NCBI GenBank assembly: GCA_900696645.1
Contig: CAADGV010000033.1
Coordinates: 1-64,000 of the forward strand
Direction of reading: 5' to 3'
Source: an uncultured Chlorobiota bacterium
GTDB taxonomy: Bacteria; Bacteroidota; Ignavibacteria; UBA10030; UBA6906
DNA: 64,000 bases
A program made the translations under genes and the position numbers. Shown here in pieces: positions 27,437-36,905 of this stretch. Below the pieces are notes generated by a model. The model made no database searches, had not been told where the DNA came from, and saw only the letters and a program-made list of their open reading frames with translations. Each line of letters starts with the position of its first letter. Positions within the stretch are counted from its first letter, which is position 1.

Positions 27437-28840
27437 ATGATCGTTATGAAATTCGGCGGCACTTCCAACGAAGATGCCGCTGCAATGCGCAATGTGATTC
27501 GTCTTGTCAAAAACCATATTGACGAGCAACCGGTTGTTGTCATTTCCGCGATCGCCAAGGCGACGAACGAATTGGAGCTGACTGCACGCACTGCGGCCCT
27601 CGGCAAGGAAGACGAGGCTATTGCCATAGTCACACGATTGTTCGAGCGTCATAACACAATTATTGACAATCTTCTCGTCTCTCGATCTGTCGCGTCAGAG
27701 TTGGAGGGAATCTTCTTTCATCATCTTGCAGAGATCAAGGCACTCGTCAAAGGCATAGCGATCTTGAGAGAACTGACACCGCGAATGCTGGATGCGATCT
27801 GCTCGTACGGCGAACGCCTCTCAAGCCGGATCATCGCCGCCGGGTTGCTTGAAGCAGGAGTGGAGTCCGAATGGGTTGATGCGAGAGATTTCATGTTGAC
27901 CGACGATAACTTTGGCCGTGCGCAGCCCGTCCTGACCGCAGTTGAAGTTAATCTGGAAAAAGAGATTCGTCCGCTTGTGGCACAGCGGAAAGTCCCAGTC
28001 ACACAAGGATTTATAGGAATAACCCGTTCAGGTGAGTACACAACAATGGGGCGGGAGAGTTCGGATTACTCGGCTTCGATCATCGGCGGGGCAATGAATG
28101 CTGCGAAAGTCCAGATTTGGACCGATGTTGACGGGATTCTTACCGCCGACCCGCGTGTCGTGAAATCCGTGAAGAAGTTAAAGCGACTGTCGTTCGAGGA
28201 GGCGTTTGAACTTTCGTACTTCGGGGCAAAAGTGCTGCACCCGCGCACGATGCTGCCGGTGATCGAGAAAAACATTCCTGTTCAGATTCTGAATTCGAAG
28301 AGAGATGGAACCGGAACGATGGTGGATTTTCACTTCGACGGCAATGAAGAACAACCCGATGCTGTTCGCATCAAATCAATAGCGCACAAGAATGACATTG
28401 CTGTCGTCAGCATTTTTCCCCGCAAACGCTTCAGTCCGTATATGTTCTGGGAGGAAATTTTCAACGTGCTGACTGCATACGGCATCACGACGGGAATGAC
28501 GGCAACTTCGGAGTTCAAGATCGCTTTTGCAGTTGATGAAACAACTGTGAGTGAAGGTCTTGTGCACGAACTGGAGAAGTTCGGCAGCCTAGAAGTCCTG
28601 CACAAAAAAGGAAGCATCTGCCTTGTCGGGAAAGGAATGCGCGGTGCCGGAGGAATATTGCCGCGCATCTTTCAAACGCTGCCGGACTTTCAGGTGTACA
28701 TGATTTCATTCGGAGCGTCGGATGCGAATATTACACTGGTGATTGATGACGAATGCCTGCATGAGGCTGTGAACAACTTGCACGCCGCGTTGTTCGAACA
28801 CGATGAGCTTCCCGGCATGTTCGAGGAACTCCCGCATTGA
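27437..28840 (+). CDS. lysC: Aspartate kinase
   Basis: Aspartate kinase phosphorylates aspartate in the first step of lysine, threonine and methionine synthesis. The 467-residue protein begins MIVMKFGGTS, with the KFGGTS nucleotide-binding motif at the expected N-terminal place. It has YGERLSSRIIAA, GFIGITRSGEYTTMGRESSDYSA in the catalytic domain and two ACT domains from about residue 320 (AVVSIFPRK, SICLVGKGMRG). It is monofunctional, with no homoserine dehydrogenase domain. The ATG at 27437 or the Met three codons later gives the normal N-terminus. The stop overlaps the next gene by four bases. Confidence 0.95.
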   Translation: MIVMKFGGTSNEDAAAMRNVIRLVKNHIDEQPVVVISAIAKATNELELTARTAALGKEDEAIAIVTRLFERHNTIIDNLLVSRSVASELEGIFFHHLAEIKALVKGIAILRELTPRMLDAICSYGERLSSRIIAAGLLEAGVESEWVDARDFMLTDDNFGRAQPVLTAVEVNLEKEIRPLVAQRKVPVTQGFIGITRSGEYTTMGRESSDYSASIIGGAMNAAKVQIWTDVDGILTADPRVVKSVKKLKRLSFEEAFELSYFGAKVLHPRTMLPVIEKNIPVQILNSKRDGTGTMVDFHFDGNEEQPDAVRIKSIAHKNDIAVVSIFPRKRFSPYMFWEEIFNVLTAYGITTGMTATSEFKIAFAVDETTVSEGLVHELEKFGSLEVLHKKGSICLVGKGMRGAGGILPRIFQTLPDFQVYMISFGASDANITLVIDDECLHEAVNNLHAALFEHDELPGMFEELPH

Positions 28841-29577
28841 CACGTGACCGACATCTGCGAGTAAAAACGCTGCGGGTTGCTAAGACACTTGAGAAATTGC
28901 TCGGCATTCCCCGACAGACGTCGTCGCTTCCTCCACCCCTTGATATGTTGATTGCAACAATCCTCTCACAAAATACAAACGACAAGAACAGTCACCGGGC
29001 GTACACAACTCTACGTGCAAAGTTCCCGCGATGGGATGACGTCGCCAATGCTTCGATGCGCAGCGTGATTGCAGCCATTCGATCGGGCGGAATGGCAAAC
29101 CAAAAGGCGGCAAGAATCAAAGAAACGCTTCGTGCCGTTAACAATCGTTATGGAACGCATACGCTCTCAGCGTTGAAGCGAAAACCAAATGATGCAGTGT
29201 TGGAGGAACTCACATCGTTGAACGGCGTCGGATTCAAGACAGCTTCTTGTGTTCTTCTCTTTTCAATGGGAAGGGATGTGTTTCCCGTTGATACGCATGT
29301 GCATCGCATCTGCAACCGACTGGGGCTGGCAAACGGCAGCACGCCCGAAAAGACATTCGAGCAAATGAAAACACTGGTACCGAAAGGGAGGGGCTATTCA
29401 TTTCATACGAATCTGATTCGTTTTGGCAGAATGATGTGCAAGTCGTCAAATCCCTCATGCGGCGAATGCCCGCTTTTTGATGAATGTCTGTATGAAGGAA
29501 AGAAAGAGCGGCAAGGGCGTACCCGAATTCGTTCCACGGCGGATCATAGTTTTATGCTTCTTGATAATGTGCGATGA
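28837..29577 (+). CDS. Endonuclease III-like HhH-GPD DNA glycosylase with 4Fe-4S cluster
   Basis: This 246-residue protein is an endonuclease III (Nth) relative for base excision repair of oxidised pyrimidines. The helix-hairpin-helix reads SLNGVGFKTASCV with Lys134 as the likely catalytic lysine, and Asp152 in PVDTHVHR is the conserved aspartate. Four cysteines with Cx6Cx2Cx5C spacing (201, 208, 211, 217) bind the [4Fe-4S] cluster. It is slightly longer than E. coli Nth, with a basic C-terminal tail. The start is a TTG overlapping the lysC stop by four bases, so its expression is coupled to lysC. Confidence 0.9.
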   Translation: MTRDRHLRVKTLRVAKTLEKLLGIPRQTSSLPPPLDMLIATILSQNTNDKNSHRAYTTLRAKFPRWDDVANASMRSVIAAIRSGGMANQKAARIKETLRAVNNRYGTHTLSALKRKPNDAVLEELTSLNGVGFKTASCVLLFSMGRDVFPVDTHVHRICNRLGLANGSTPEKTFEQMKTLVPKGRGYSFHTNLIRFGRMMCKSSNPSCGECPLFDECLYEGKKERQGRTRIRSTADHSFMLLDNVR

Positions 29578-30602
29578 CCGTCGATCGTAATGCTGTGCGG
29601 AGAATTCTTGTCATCAAGCTGCGGGCGATTGGAGATGTGTTGCTTTCGACAATCGTGACAAAGAATCTCAGGCTTGCATTTCCGCAGGCGCATATCGATT
29701 TCCTGACTGAGCCACCGAGTGTTGATGTCCTGAAAGGCAATCCGCACATCAATGGAACGATGGTTTTTAAGAAGTCAGAGACGGGGAGTATTGAGTTGAT
29801 CACGCGCGTGCGTCGTGCGAAATACGACATGATTATTGACCTTTTCGGCAATCCGCGTACCGCGTTGGTGACATGCTTGAGCGGCGCCCGGTATCGTGTC
29901 GGATACAGGTTCAGAGGGCGAACGTACGCGTACAACATTGTTGCGGAACCGCGAGGCGGTGAGGTTCACAACACTCAATTCAACCTCGATGCCCTAAATG
30001 CAATCGGAATTCCTATTCAGGATCGCAGTATCTATTTTCAGTTCGACAACGAGGAAGCCGCGTATGTTGCCCGATTTCTTGCTTCGGCAGGATTGAACGA
30101 CAAGTTTCTTGTCTGCCTTAACACGGGTGGCGGCTGGTACACAAAGCGTTGGCGGCTTGAGCAGTTTGCCGCGCTGGGCGATCGTCTTGTTGCACAATAC
30201 GGCGTGCATGTCGTTCTTTCGTGGGGTCGGGGACAGCTCGAGGAGGTTGAAAAGCTCAGGTCGCTTATGAAGCAACCCGCCTTCATTCCTCCCGAAACAA
30301 CATTGCCTCAACTCGGAGCATTGTTGAAACGATGCTCGCTGGTTGTGACGAACGATTCGGGTCCGATGCATATTGCGGCGGCGTTGGGCGTTCCTGTTGT
30401 GGGGATTTATGGCCCGACAAATCCCGTTTTGCAGGGACCTTATGGAACGCAGCATGTTGTTGTCAGGAACGAAAAACTCGATTGCCTTGGCTGCAATCTC
30501 ACCAAGTGTCCGATCGGGAACCCGTGCATGGTTGACTTGAGTGTCAATGATGTGTTGCGCGGAGTTGAAGAAGTGATAAAGAAAAACAATCTCACACCAT
30601 GA
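29574..30602 (+). CDS. GT9 family glycosyltransferase (heptosyltransferase-like)
   Basis: The 342-residue protein is a GT-B fold family 9 transferase, the family that adds heptose or other sugars to the LPS core from the cytoplasmic side. ILVIKLRAIGDVLLSTIV is the classical N-terminal heptosyltransferase motif, and VVTNDSGPMHIAAALGVPVVGIYGPT is the donor-binding C-terminal motif. A CLGCNLTKCPIGNPCM cysteine segment near the end is common in the family. It overlaps the nth-like gene and the next GT9 gene by four bases each. Confidence 0.92.
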   Translation: MTVDRNAVRRILVIKLRAIGDVLLSTIVTKNLRLAFPQAHIDFLTEPPSVDVLKGNPHINGTMVFKKSETGSIELITRVRRAKYDMIIDLFGNPRTALVTCLSGARYRVGYRFRGRTYAYNIVAEPRGGEVHNTQFNLDALNAIGIPIQDRSIYFQFDNEEAAYVARFLASAGLNDKFLVCLNTGGGWYTKRWRLEQFAALGDRLVAQYGVHVVLSWGRGQLEEVEKLRSLMKQPAFIPPETTLPQLGALLKRCSLVVTNDSGPMHIAAALGVPVVGIYGPTNPVLQGPYGTQHVVVRNEKLDCLGCNLTKCPIGNPCMVDLSVNDVLRGVEEVIKKNNLTP

Positions 30603-31792
30603 AAAAAAAGACCCTGCGATCAAAATCTCATCCTAAGAAACCCTCCCGGCGAAGCGTGCCGCGCATTCCGGACTGCAAGCACTTTACCGGCTACAAGCCG
30701 TGTTTCCCCAACACACAATGCTACATTGAATGTGTCGAGAACGAGCCGATCGGGACGCGCATTCTCATCGTCAATCTTGATGCGATGGGTAACGTTCTCG
30801 TGACGACGAGCCTTCTCCCTGCCATCAAACGAAAATACCCGAAGAGCCATATTTCATGGATCACGCTGAAGAATGCATATCCTCTTCTTCGTAACAATCC
30901 CTATATCGACAGGATCTATCAGTGGGAACCCGAGAACTGGATGATCCTGCAACATATCAAGTTCGATCTTGTATTCAGTGTCGATAAATCCCAGCGGTCA
31001 GGGGCATTTGTCGCGGGCTTGCAGGCGAAGGAGAAACTCGGGTTCGGCATCAATACCCGCGGACAAATTATTCCGCTGAACAAAGAGGCGAACGAGAACT
31101 ACATGCTCGGATTGGATGACCACCTGAAGTTCCGTGTGAATCAGAAGACTGTACAGCAGATCCAATGTGAGCAGTTCAAGCTGAAATACGTTCGTGACGA
31201 GTACATACTCCAGCTTTTGGAAGATGAGAAGAATTTCTGCTCGTCATATAAGGAAAGCGTCGGCATAAAGAATGATGAATTAGTTGTCGGGTTCAATACC
31301 GGCTGTTCGGAGCTTTATCCCAACAAGAAAATGACAATCGAACAGCATGTGCAACTCATTGAGAGCTTGCACTCGCTCGAGCGTGTCAAGCTCGTGCTTG
31401 TGGGGGGGCCGGAAGATACTGAACGCAATGCGGAGATCGTGCGCCGGGTTGGGGAGAAAGTGATCAGCACGCCGACGACTGAAGGAGTCAGGCGGGGACT
31501 TTGCTATGAGAATATCTGCGATCTGATTATCTCGGGTGATTCGTTTGGTATGCACGCGGCAGTTGCGTTAAAGAAACACGTTCTCGTCTGGTTCGGAGTC
31601 AGTTGCTGGACGGAGATTGATTTGTATGAGAGAGGGGAGAAGTTCATCCCTCACGGACTGGAATGTTCGCCATGCTGGAAACGTTCGTGTCCGTACAATC
31701 TTGAATGCATTCAGATGATCAATCTGGACGGAATTGTTGCTGCTGTGAAGCGATTTCACGCTTCGTGGAATGAGAAGGAGGCAAGCGTTTAA
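30599..31792 (+). CDS. GT9 family glycosyltransferase with cysteine-rich N-terminal extension
   Basis: This 397-residue protein is a second GT9 enzyme: RILIVNLDAMGNVLVTTSLLPAI is the N-terminal motif and IISGDSFGMHAAVALKKHVLVWFG the C-terminal donor region. Compared with its neighbour it has an added basic then cysteine-rich N-terminus with four cysteines within about residues 25-45 (DCKHFTGYKPC, then QCYIEC). The C-terminus has another cysteine group, ECSPCWKRSCPYNLEC. These could bind a metal or Fe-S cluster, which is not shown by any residue context beyond spacing. The start overlaps the previous gene (ATGA), so the pair probably acts on the same LPS or glycan. Confidence 0.88.
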   Translation: MKKKTLRSKSHPKKPSRRSVPRIPDCKHFTGYKPCFPNTQCYIECVENEPIGTRILIVNLDAMGNVLVTTSLLPAIKRKYPKSHISWITLKNAYPLLRNNPYIDRIYQWEPENWMILQHIKFDLVFSVDKSQRSGAFVAGLQAKEKLGFGINTRGQIIPLNKEANENYMLGLDDHLKFRVNQKTVQQIQCEQFKLKYVRDEYILQLLEDEKNFCSSYKESVGIKNDELVVGFNTGCSELYPNKKMTIEQHVQLIESLHSLERVKLVLVGGPEDTERNAEIVRRVGEKVISTPTTEGVRRGLCYENICDLIISGDSFGMHAAVALKKHVLVWFGVSCWTEIDLYERGEKFIPHGLECSPCWKRSCPYNLECIQMINLDGIVAAVKRFHASWNEKEASV

Positions 31793-31797
31793 CCAAT

Positions 31798-32316
31798 TCA
31801 CTTCCCGACCACGTAGTCTTCGAACTTCTTCGTGAGATAGTGGTCTTCCGCGATGAAAGAAATGATCTGCTTGAACTTCTGCGCGTCGGCAAATCCGGGA
31901 TAGATCGTAATCGGTTCGGAGTCGGATTTCAGGAAGAGTGTGCTGGGATAGCCGTTAATGCCGAACGCCGCCGCAAGTTCACGCTCGGTGTATTGCTGGT
32001 TCTTGTAGTTGATCTTCCTTGACGATTCGGCGTTGAGCTTGATAACAACGTAACTTTTGGTCAAGTAATTAGCGACATCTTTGTTCGCGTATACCTGCGA
32101 ATCCATTTTCTTGCACCAACTGCACCAATCGGTGTACACATCAACCAAAACCTTCTTGTTCGATTTTTGTGCTTCTGCTATTCCCTCGTCAAACGATCTC
32201 CACTTCAGAAGAGATGTCTCATTGGCCGTTGCCGACTTGAATTGAAAACCGACAAGAGCTGTGAACACAGCTATGACAACGCCGGTGAGAATTCGTGTTC
32301 GGGTGGTTTTGGTCAT
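31798..32316 (-). CDS. Exported thioredoxin-like protein
   Basis: The product (172 residues) has an N-terminal signal/anchor segment (about residues 9-25) and a thioredoxin-fold domain with the active site DWCSWCKKM (Cys65, Cys68). This is similar to the DsbD C-terminal or SoxW-like thioredoxin_7 group. The cis-proline loop GINGYPSTLFL is present. It probably reduces or oxidises disulfides in periplasmic proteins. AGGAGA lies 6 bases upstream of the ATG at 32316, which decides this start over an upstream in-frame Met at 32376. It is convergent with the GT9 gene. Confidence 0.88.
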   Translation of the reverse strand: MTKTTRTRILTGVVIAVFTALVGFQFKSATANETSLLKWRSFDEGIAEAQKSNKKVLVDVYTDWCSWCKKMDSQVYANKDVANYLTKSYVVIKLNAESSRKINYKNQQYTERELAAAFGINGYPSTLFLKSDSEPITIYPGFADAQKFKQIISFIAEDHYLTKKFEDYVVGK

Positions 32317-32394
32317 GAGACTCTCCTGAAATGAGATAATGTACTGATCTGCCTGTTTGATGCAGGGACGGCACAAAGGGGTCAGTCCTTCGGA

Positions 32395-33318
32395 CTACAA
32401 TTTCAAACCCAATGAAAACGTGTTTCCGCTTCCAAGGTCAGAAGAGAGGGGGGCGAACCCGTAATCAAGACTGAACATTCCGTATTCAACGCCGATTCCG
32501 GTGCTGAAGCCGCGGGCATTCGAGCCAAGTTGATAGCCCGCGCGAGCCGCTACAATTCCGTTGAAGAGCCACTCGCCGCCGATGTTTACGTAGGTCTTCT
32601 TCTCGGGGAAGATGTGCAGCAAATCGGTCGCAAGAGTAAGTTGCGATGTCATGCTTTCCAGTTCGGTAACGTACGCCGGACCAAAACGAAGAAGTGAAGG
32701 GAGGGTGATTTTTTCGTTCCGTAGAGTGTTTGTACTGCCGAGATTTGCCAGTGCCAATCCGACGCTCAGGTTTTCAATCGGGGTTTTGTATTGGACGCCA
32801 ATGTCGAATGCGAAGCCGTTGGCTTCATCTACAAAAATCTTCTCGTACAAAAACTTTGCTGTAATTCCGATTGCCAGTTCGTCTGAGAAGTAGCGTGCAT
32901 ACGACACACCGAGCGAGTAATCTCTCGACGAGAACGTGCCCTGCAGAGTGCCCGGTCGTGTCCGGATTTCGATGTCCGAGACTGTTGCCGTATTAACCGA
33001 TATTCCCAATGCGCTTTCATCGTTCAGATTCACTGTTGCGCCGAGGAACTGCGACCGTACATCCTGAATCCACTCCTTGTGCATAAACAGGATGTGGGCA
33101 TTTGCCTCACCGGCAACCATCAAGCCGGCAGGATTGTAGTGGGTAGCCGCAGCGCCTGAGATTGTAGCGCTCATTGCATCGCCCATCGAGACTCCGCGGC
33201 CCGACACTCCAAGCTTGAGAAATGAAAGACCGGATTTTCCGGCTTGTGCGTGTGCAGCGTGCGGCGCCATCAACAACACGAACACAAGTGAGGTAAGGAA
33301 GGTGTGTGGATATTTCAT
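32395..33318 (-). CDS. PorV/PorQ-like outer membrane beta-barrel protein
   Basis: This 307-residue protein has a signal peptide (cleavage after AHA) and the PorV/PorQ (UPF0164) N-terminal signature: FLKLGVSGRGVSMGDAMSA followed by ATHYNPAGL. Many amphipathic beta strands with aromatic ends follow, finishing in SLGLKL. PorV is the outer-membrane shuttle that brings T9SS cargo to the sortase PorU, and paralogues often accompany cargo genes. It is the last gene of the four-gene unit beginning at 36690 and lies 10 bases after the previous gene. Confidence 0.85.
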   Translation of the reverse strand: MKYPHTFLTSLVFVLLMAPHAAHAQAGKSGLSFLKLGVSGRGVSMGDAMSATISGAAATHYNPAGLMVAGEANAHILFMHKEWIQDVRSQFLGATVNLNDESALGISVNTATVSDIEIRTRPGTLQGTFSSRDYSLGVSYARYFSDELAIGITAKFLYEKIFVDEANGFAFDIGVQYKTPIENLSVGLALANLGSTNTLRNEKITLPSLLRFGPAYVTELESMTSQLTLATDLLHIFPEKKTYVNIGGEWLFNGIVAARAGYQLGSNARGFSTGIGVEYGMFSLDYGFAPLSSDLGSGNTFSLGLKL

Positions 33319-33328
33319 CGTATTCTCG

Positions 33329-34309
33329 TTAGAAGATAACAGAAATCGAAATCATGTGCATGCCCGACGTGGCAAACGGTTCGACGACAAATGCGTAGTT
33401 GATGGCCGGAGTCCAATCATCAAAACTCTTGCGGGCGGAGAATCCGAACGCCGGCCTGACGCCGTTACCCTTCTCCTTCAAGTCAACTCTGTCAATCCCC
33501 GCCCTGACGCTGACTTCGGGAATGATCGGCACTTCAACCCCGACCTTGAGCATAACGGTTGATTGATTGGTGAACTCGACATCAACCGCTACAATGCCAA
33601 GACTGTCCGGCAACTTGTACGCCGCTCCGAATGTGTAGAGACGCGGAAATTTGTCATCGGTTTGCGTTCCGTTCTGGCCATAGAGGGCATTCGTGTTCCA
33701 CGAATATTTCGAGAGGAGATCGCGAATTGTTCCGCCAAGAGTGATGCTGCCGCTCAGCGGAAACAACGCGCCAATATCAATTCCGAATGTGCTGGAGTTG
33801 ACGTCGGTGTAGAGGTGATGGTAAAGATATTTGACGTTGAAGCCGATTGCGAGTCCGTTTTTCAGTTGCGTTCCGAATCCGAGAAAGACCTGATTCTCCG
33901 ATGTTTTCAACGGCCCGGTCGGTTCACCGTCCGAATCACGACCGTCGATGTTGCTGACTCCGGAATTGATGATGCCCGCCGAGATGCCTGCGTTGCCTTT
34001 CAGCGGCTGGGCATAGCTGAGGAAGTTCAGCCGGCGGTCGAACGCGAGAATGCCGAATGATGCGGAGATGTTCCGATACCCGGCAAACGGAAGCGCCGCC
34101 GGATTGTAGTAGCCAACTGCGTCGCCGCCGGTGACTGCAGTGAGGGCATTTCCCATGCCCATTCCCCGTGCACCAAAACCCATACGACTGTAAGTCCCTG
34201 CAGTTCCGCCAATTTGGGCCATAGCAGATGACGCAAATGTGCAACAAAACAAGACGGCTAAAACAGGGCGGGTAAACATCGTTCTTGAATAATGATGGTA
34301 CAGTTTCAT
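33329..34309 (-). CDS. Second PorV/PorQ-like outer membrane beta-barrel protein
   Basis: The 326-residue product is a paralogue of the preceding barrel: GTYSRMGFGARGMGMGNALTA and VGYYNPAALPF are the same family signatures, then barrel strands to the C-terminal phenylalanine (ISISVIF). The ATG at 34309 overlaps the stop of the T9SS cargo gene by four bases, indicating coupled translation; the internal Met at 34279 would also give a signal peptide. Its direct coupling with a sorting-domain protein suggests the barrel and cargo act together. Confidence 0.82.
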   Translation of the reverse strand: MKLYHHYSRTMFTRPVLAVLFCCTFASSAMAQIGGTAGTYSRMGFGARGMGMGNALTAVTGGDAVGYYNPAALPFAGYRNISASFGILAFDRRLNFLSYAQPLKGNAGISAGIINSGVSNIDGRDSDGEPTGPLKTSENQVFLGFGTQLKNGLAIGFNVKYLYHHLYTDVNSSTFGIDIGALFPLSGSITLGGTIRDLLSKYSWNTNALYGQNGTQTDDKFPRLYTFGAAYKLPDSLGIVAVDVEFTNQSTVMLKVGVEVPIIPEVSVRAGIDRVDLKEKGNGVRPAFGFSARKSFDDWTPAINYAFVVEPFATSGMHMISISVIF

Positions 34310-35850
34310 TGCAGCACCATCACCTTTCCCCACAACGGGTCGGCCCCGTCGAGCGTGACGCGGTAGAAATACACTCCGTTGGCAACAATCCGCTTGGTAT
34401 CATCCCGCCCGTCCCAAATTTCGTCATGCTCGCTTGTTCCCGACCGGGAAGCGTCCTTGATGATGGTTCGTACGCGGTTCATTCCGAAATCGAATACCTC
34501 TACAGTAACGTTGGCGGTTCGGCCACCAGTGCTGTAGTGCACGCGGGCAACTTCTTGCCGTGGAGAAAACGGATTCGGGTAGATGTATGTTGTCGATGTG
34601 TTGCCGACGGGACGAAATGCCCGCAGTACATGCCACGACTGCCCGAACGGATTTGTGGCATTATCAGTTGTCTTGACGAGTCCGTCGCCGCTGCCGCCAT
34701 ACACCGTATCGCCCGACACGCCGACGCTGAAGAATGCTCTTGATGTAATTCTGAACCCTGTCGCTTTGTCGATGATCGTGCCGGACTGAGTCCATGAAAG
34801 TCCGCCATCGTCTGTCCGGAAAATGCCCTCATCGGTTGCGACATACGCGATCGAATCCTTGAACGCAATATCGTATGCCTTCACGCCGTGAAGGAAGTTC
34901 TTCCAGATACGGCCGCCGTCATCGGTGTAGCTGACTCCGAATTGCTCGGTTTGACCCTCTGCCTTCCAATTCGTACACCATATTCGTTTTCGTGTTCCGA
35001 GTTGTTGGCCGTTGATAGCAATAACCCAATTGCCGAGTATGGGGGCGGCCTGATTCTGTGCTGAAAACTTCGTCCAGCTTATGCCTGCGTCGGTAGATTT
35101 GTTAATGCCTCCCGCTGTACCGCACCACACGGTTGTGTCATCTTCGAGGTAGACTGAGAAGGCGAGAAAGTTGTTGTTGCGTCGAGGATCAACAACATAT
35201 CCGCCAAGAGGATCGTTCGGCGAAATTGAGTTTCTGAGGTCGGAAGGGAGTACAGTCCGCAGCCACGTTTGCCCCCGATTTGTTGACCTGCGCAATCCGC
35301 TTGACCAACTTGCAATCCAGACGGCATTGTCATCAAACGCAAGGTCGAAAGTCACGTTCTGTTCCGGAACGATAATGGGCAGAAAATTGATTTGATTCGA
35401 TCCGTATGTTACGATACTGTCGTTAGCTGCGTCGAGTGTCTGCGGAAGTTGAGTCCAACTGACACCATTATCAAGTGAATAAGTATATCCGGAACCAGTT
35501 TGAACCCGTGAATTTGCATCGGTAGGTGAAGGCTTTGAGAAGCCGGTTGCCGTCCAGATTGTGCTCCCTTTGACAGCGAGGGAGAAGATACCCGGATTTG
35601 CGAACTGCGGAACGGAGCGGAAACTTTCCCACGACAATCCGCCGGTATTCGTCCGTGCAAGTCCCTTGCTCGTACCGATGAAAACAGCCGGAGTTTCTGT
35701 TGCTATATGAGAAACTGAATTGCTGGGAAGGGCGCTCAAGATTTCTGACTGCCGGGCATCAAGTCCGAATGAGTTCATGTTCATGACTTGTGCCGATGAT
35801 GGCGACACGCCGAGCAGAAGCATCAGACTCGGAAGAAAAAGTAGCTTCAT
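34306..35850 (-). CDS. Secreted beta-propeller-like protein with T9SS C-terminal sorting domain
   Basis: This 514-residue protein begins with a signal peptide and carries repeated BNR/sortilin-type motifs with SWTQ, SWTKF and WTQSG near DGG/DAG/DNG turns (for example STDAGISWTKF and RTDDGGLSWTQSG), consistent with a beta-propeller. The C-terminal 90 residues are a sorting/FlgD-like Ig domain: YIYPNPFSPRQEVARV, then WDGRDDTKRIVANGVYFYRVTL, ending KVMVLQ. It should cross the outer membrane by T9SS. Its enzymatic or adhesive role is unknown. It is followed by two PorV-like genes and preceded by a lipoprotein gene with a 3-base gap. Confidence 0.85.
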   Translation of the reverse strand: MKLLFLPSLMLLLGVSPSSAQVMNMNSFGLDARQSEILSALPSNSVSHIATETPAVFIGTSKGLARTNTGGLSWESFRSVPQFANPGIFSLAVKGSTIWTATGFSKPSPTDANSRVQTGSGYTYSLDNGVSWTQLPQTLDAANDSIVTYGSNQINFLPIIVPEQNVTFDLAFDDNAVWIASWSSGLRRSTNRGQTWLRTVLPSDLRNSISPNDPLGGYVVDPRRNNNFLAFSVYLEDDTTVWCGTAGGINKSTDAGISWTKFSAQNQAAPILGNWVIAINGQQLGTRKRIWCTNWKAEGQTEQFGVSYTDDGGRIWKNFLHGVKAYDIAFKDSIAYVATDEGIFRTDDGGLSWTQSGTIIDKATGFRITSRAFFSVGVSGDTVYGGSGDGLVKTTDNATNPFGQSWHVLRAFRPVGNTSTTYIYPNPFSPRQEVARVHYSTGGRTANVTVEVFDFGMNRVRTIIKDASRSGTSEHDEIWDGRDDTKRIVANGVYFYRVTLDGADPLWGKVMVLQ

Positions 35851-35853
35851 GAT

Positions 35854-36690
35854 TTATCGAATAGTGAAGAATCGTTGGATTGTATTGCTTGTATCGCCGA
35901 ACGAGTCAATCGCCTGAAAGGTAATGAGTCGTGTAGCCCGTGTGTTTGTCGGCGTTACCGGCAGAAGGATGGAGAACTTGCCATCGCCTGCTATGTCATC
36001 GCCGGTTGAAAGGGGAGTAGGAAACCCTTCAAACGTATTGCGTCCGACGCCGCCATCATCTTTCAGGAAGAACTTGGTTGTCAGTGTATCCCGCAGGAAG
36101 AACACTTCTGCAATATCGGCCAACCCGTCGGAGTCGGAGGCTGTTGCGGTGAACTGCACCGTGATGAATCCGGTTGTCGGCAGATCAACTGTATCGGGCG
36201 AGGTTGCGCTTAACAATTGTGGCGCCGAGTTTCTCCGGGTGAGAGCGAGTCGTCGTTCGATGATGTTGCTGACAAGGCCATCCTGTGAAGTTGACCAGAA
36301 CTTGATGCGGTAGCGCCCGGCAAGAGTCCGCGGAATAGCGAACTCGAACCTTCCAGTGAAGACGCCATCGTTGGCTGTCAGATCCGGGGCAGAGCCGTCA
36401 TCCCGCAGTGAGATTCGTGCCACTTCCTCGGTTGTTGTTGGCCGGAGAACCGTTGCAACAACTTCGTGTGCCCCTCCGGTGGCAGCGGCTCTAACACTTA
36501 CGATTGTGCTGATTTGGTAAAGATTGCCGACAGGAACAAGATTATCGAGGTAGATGCTGTCGGGGGTTGCCGATGCAATACTCAGAAACGGAGTCTTCGT
36601 TGGCACATCAATCGTACCGAGGCTGTTCTTCTCGCAAGCCATGAGAAGAATTGCGAGCATCGGTACGAGAAGGTAAGGGATGTATTTCAT
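35854..36690 (-). CDS. Lipoprotein with Ig-like domains, first gene of a T9SS-linked operon
   Basis: The 278-residue product has a lipoprotein signal peptide with Cys19 (LLMAC) and two probable Ig-like or cadherin-like beta domains. The segments SLRDDGSAPDLTANDGVFTG and FLKDDGGVGRNTFEG resemble the DDG loops of choice-of-anchor or calcium-binding Ig folds. I do not recognise a named family. The Met at 36690 is preferred over an upstream in-frame Met at 36816 because a normal lipoprotein signal begins there. It precedes the T9SS cargo gene by three bases. Confidence 0.75.
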   Translation of the reverse strand: MKYIPYLLVPMLAILLMACEKNSLGTIDVPTKTPFLSIASATPDSIYLDNLVPVGNLYQISTIVSVRAAATGGAHEVVATVLRPTTTEEVARISLRDDGSAPDLTANDGVFTGRFEFAIPRTLAGRYRIKFWSTSQDGLVSNIIERRLALTRRNSAPQLLSATSPDTVDLPTTGFITVQFTATASDSDGLADIAEVFFLRDTLTTKFFLKDDGGVGRNTFEGFPTPLSTGDDIAGDGKFSILLPVTPTNTRATRLITFQAIDSFGDTSNTIQRFFTIR

Positions 36691-36905
36691 GAAGGTGTTG
36701 TCTTGATTCTTCGTAACAAAAAAGCCGTGCATCCGTTGTCTGTTCGTCCGAAAAAAGAATTTCGGGCATTGACAATGAAAGCGCGGCCTGTAGTTGCTGT
36801 TTCTACGTGAATGCATGTGTTGGTAATATCCTGCCTGTTAATCCTAAAAGCGTACCAACACTGCGATAGTTTTTTCCGTATTCGTAATTGCTATGAACTG
36901 AAGAA

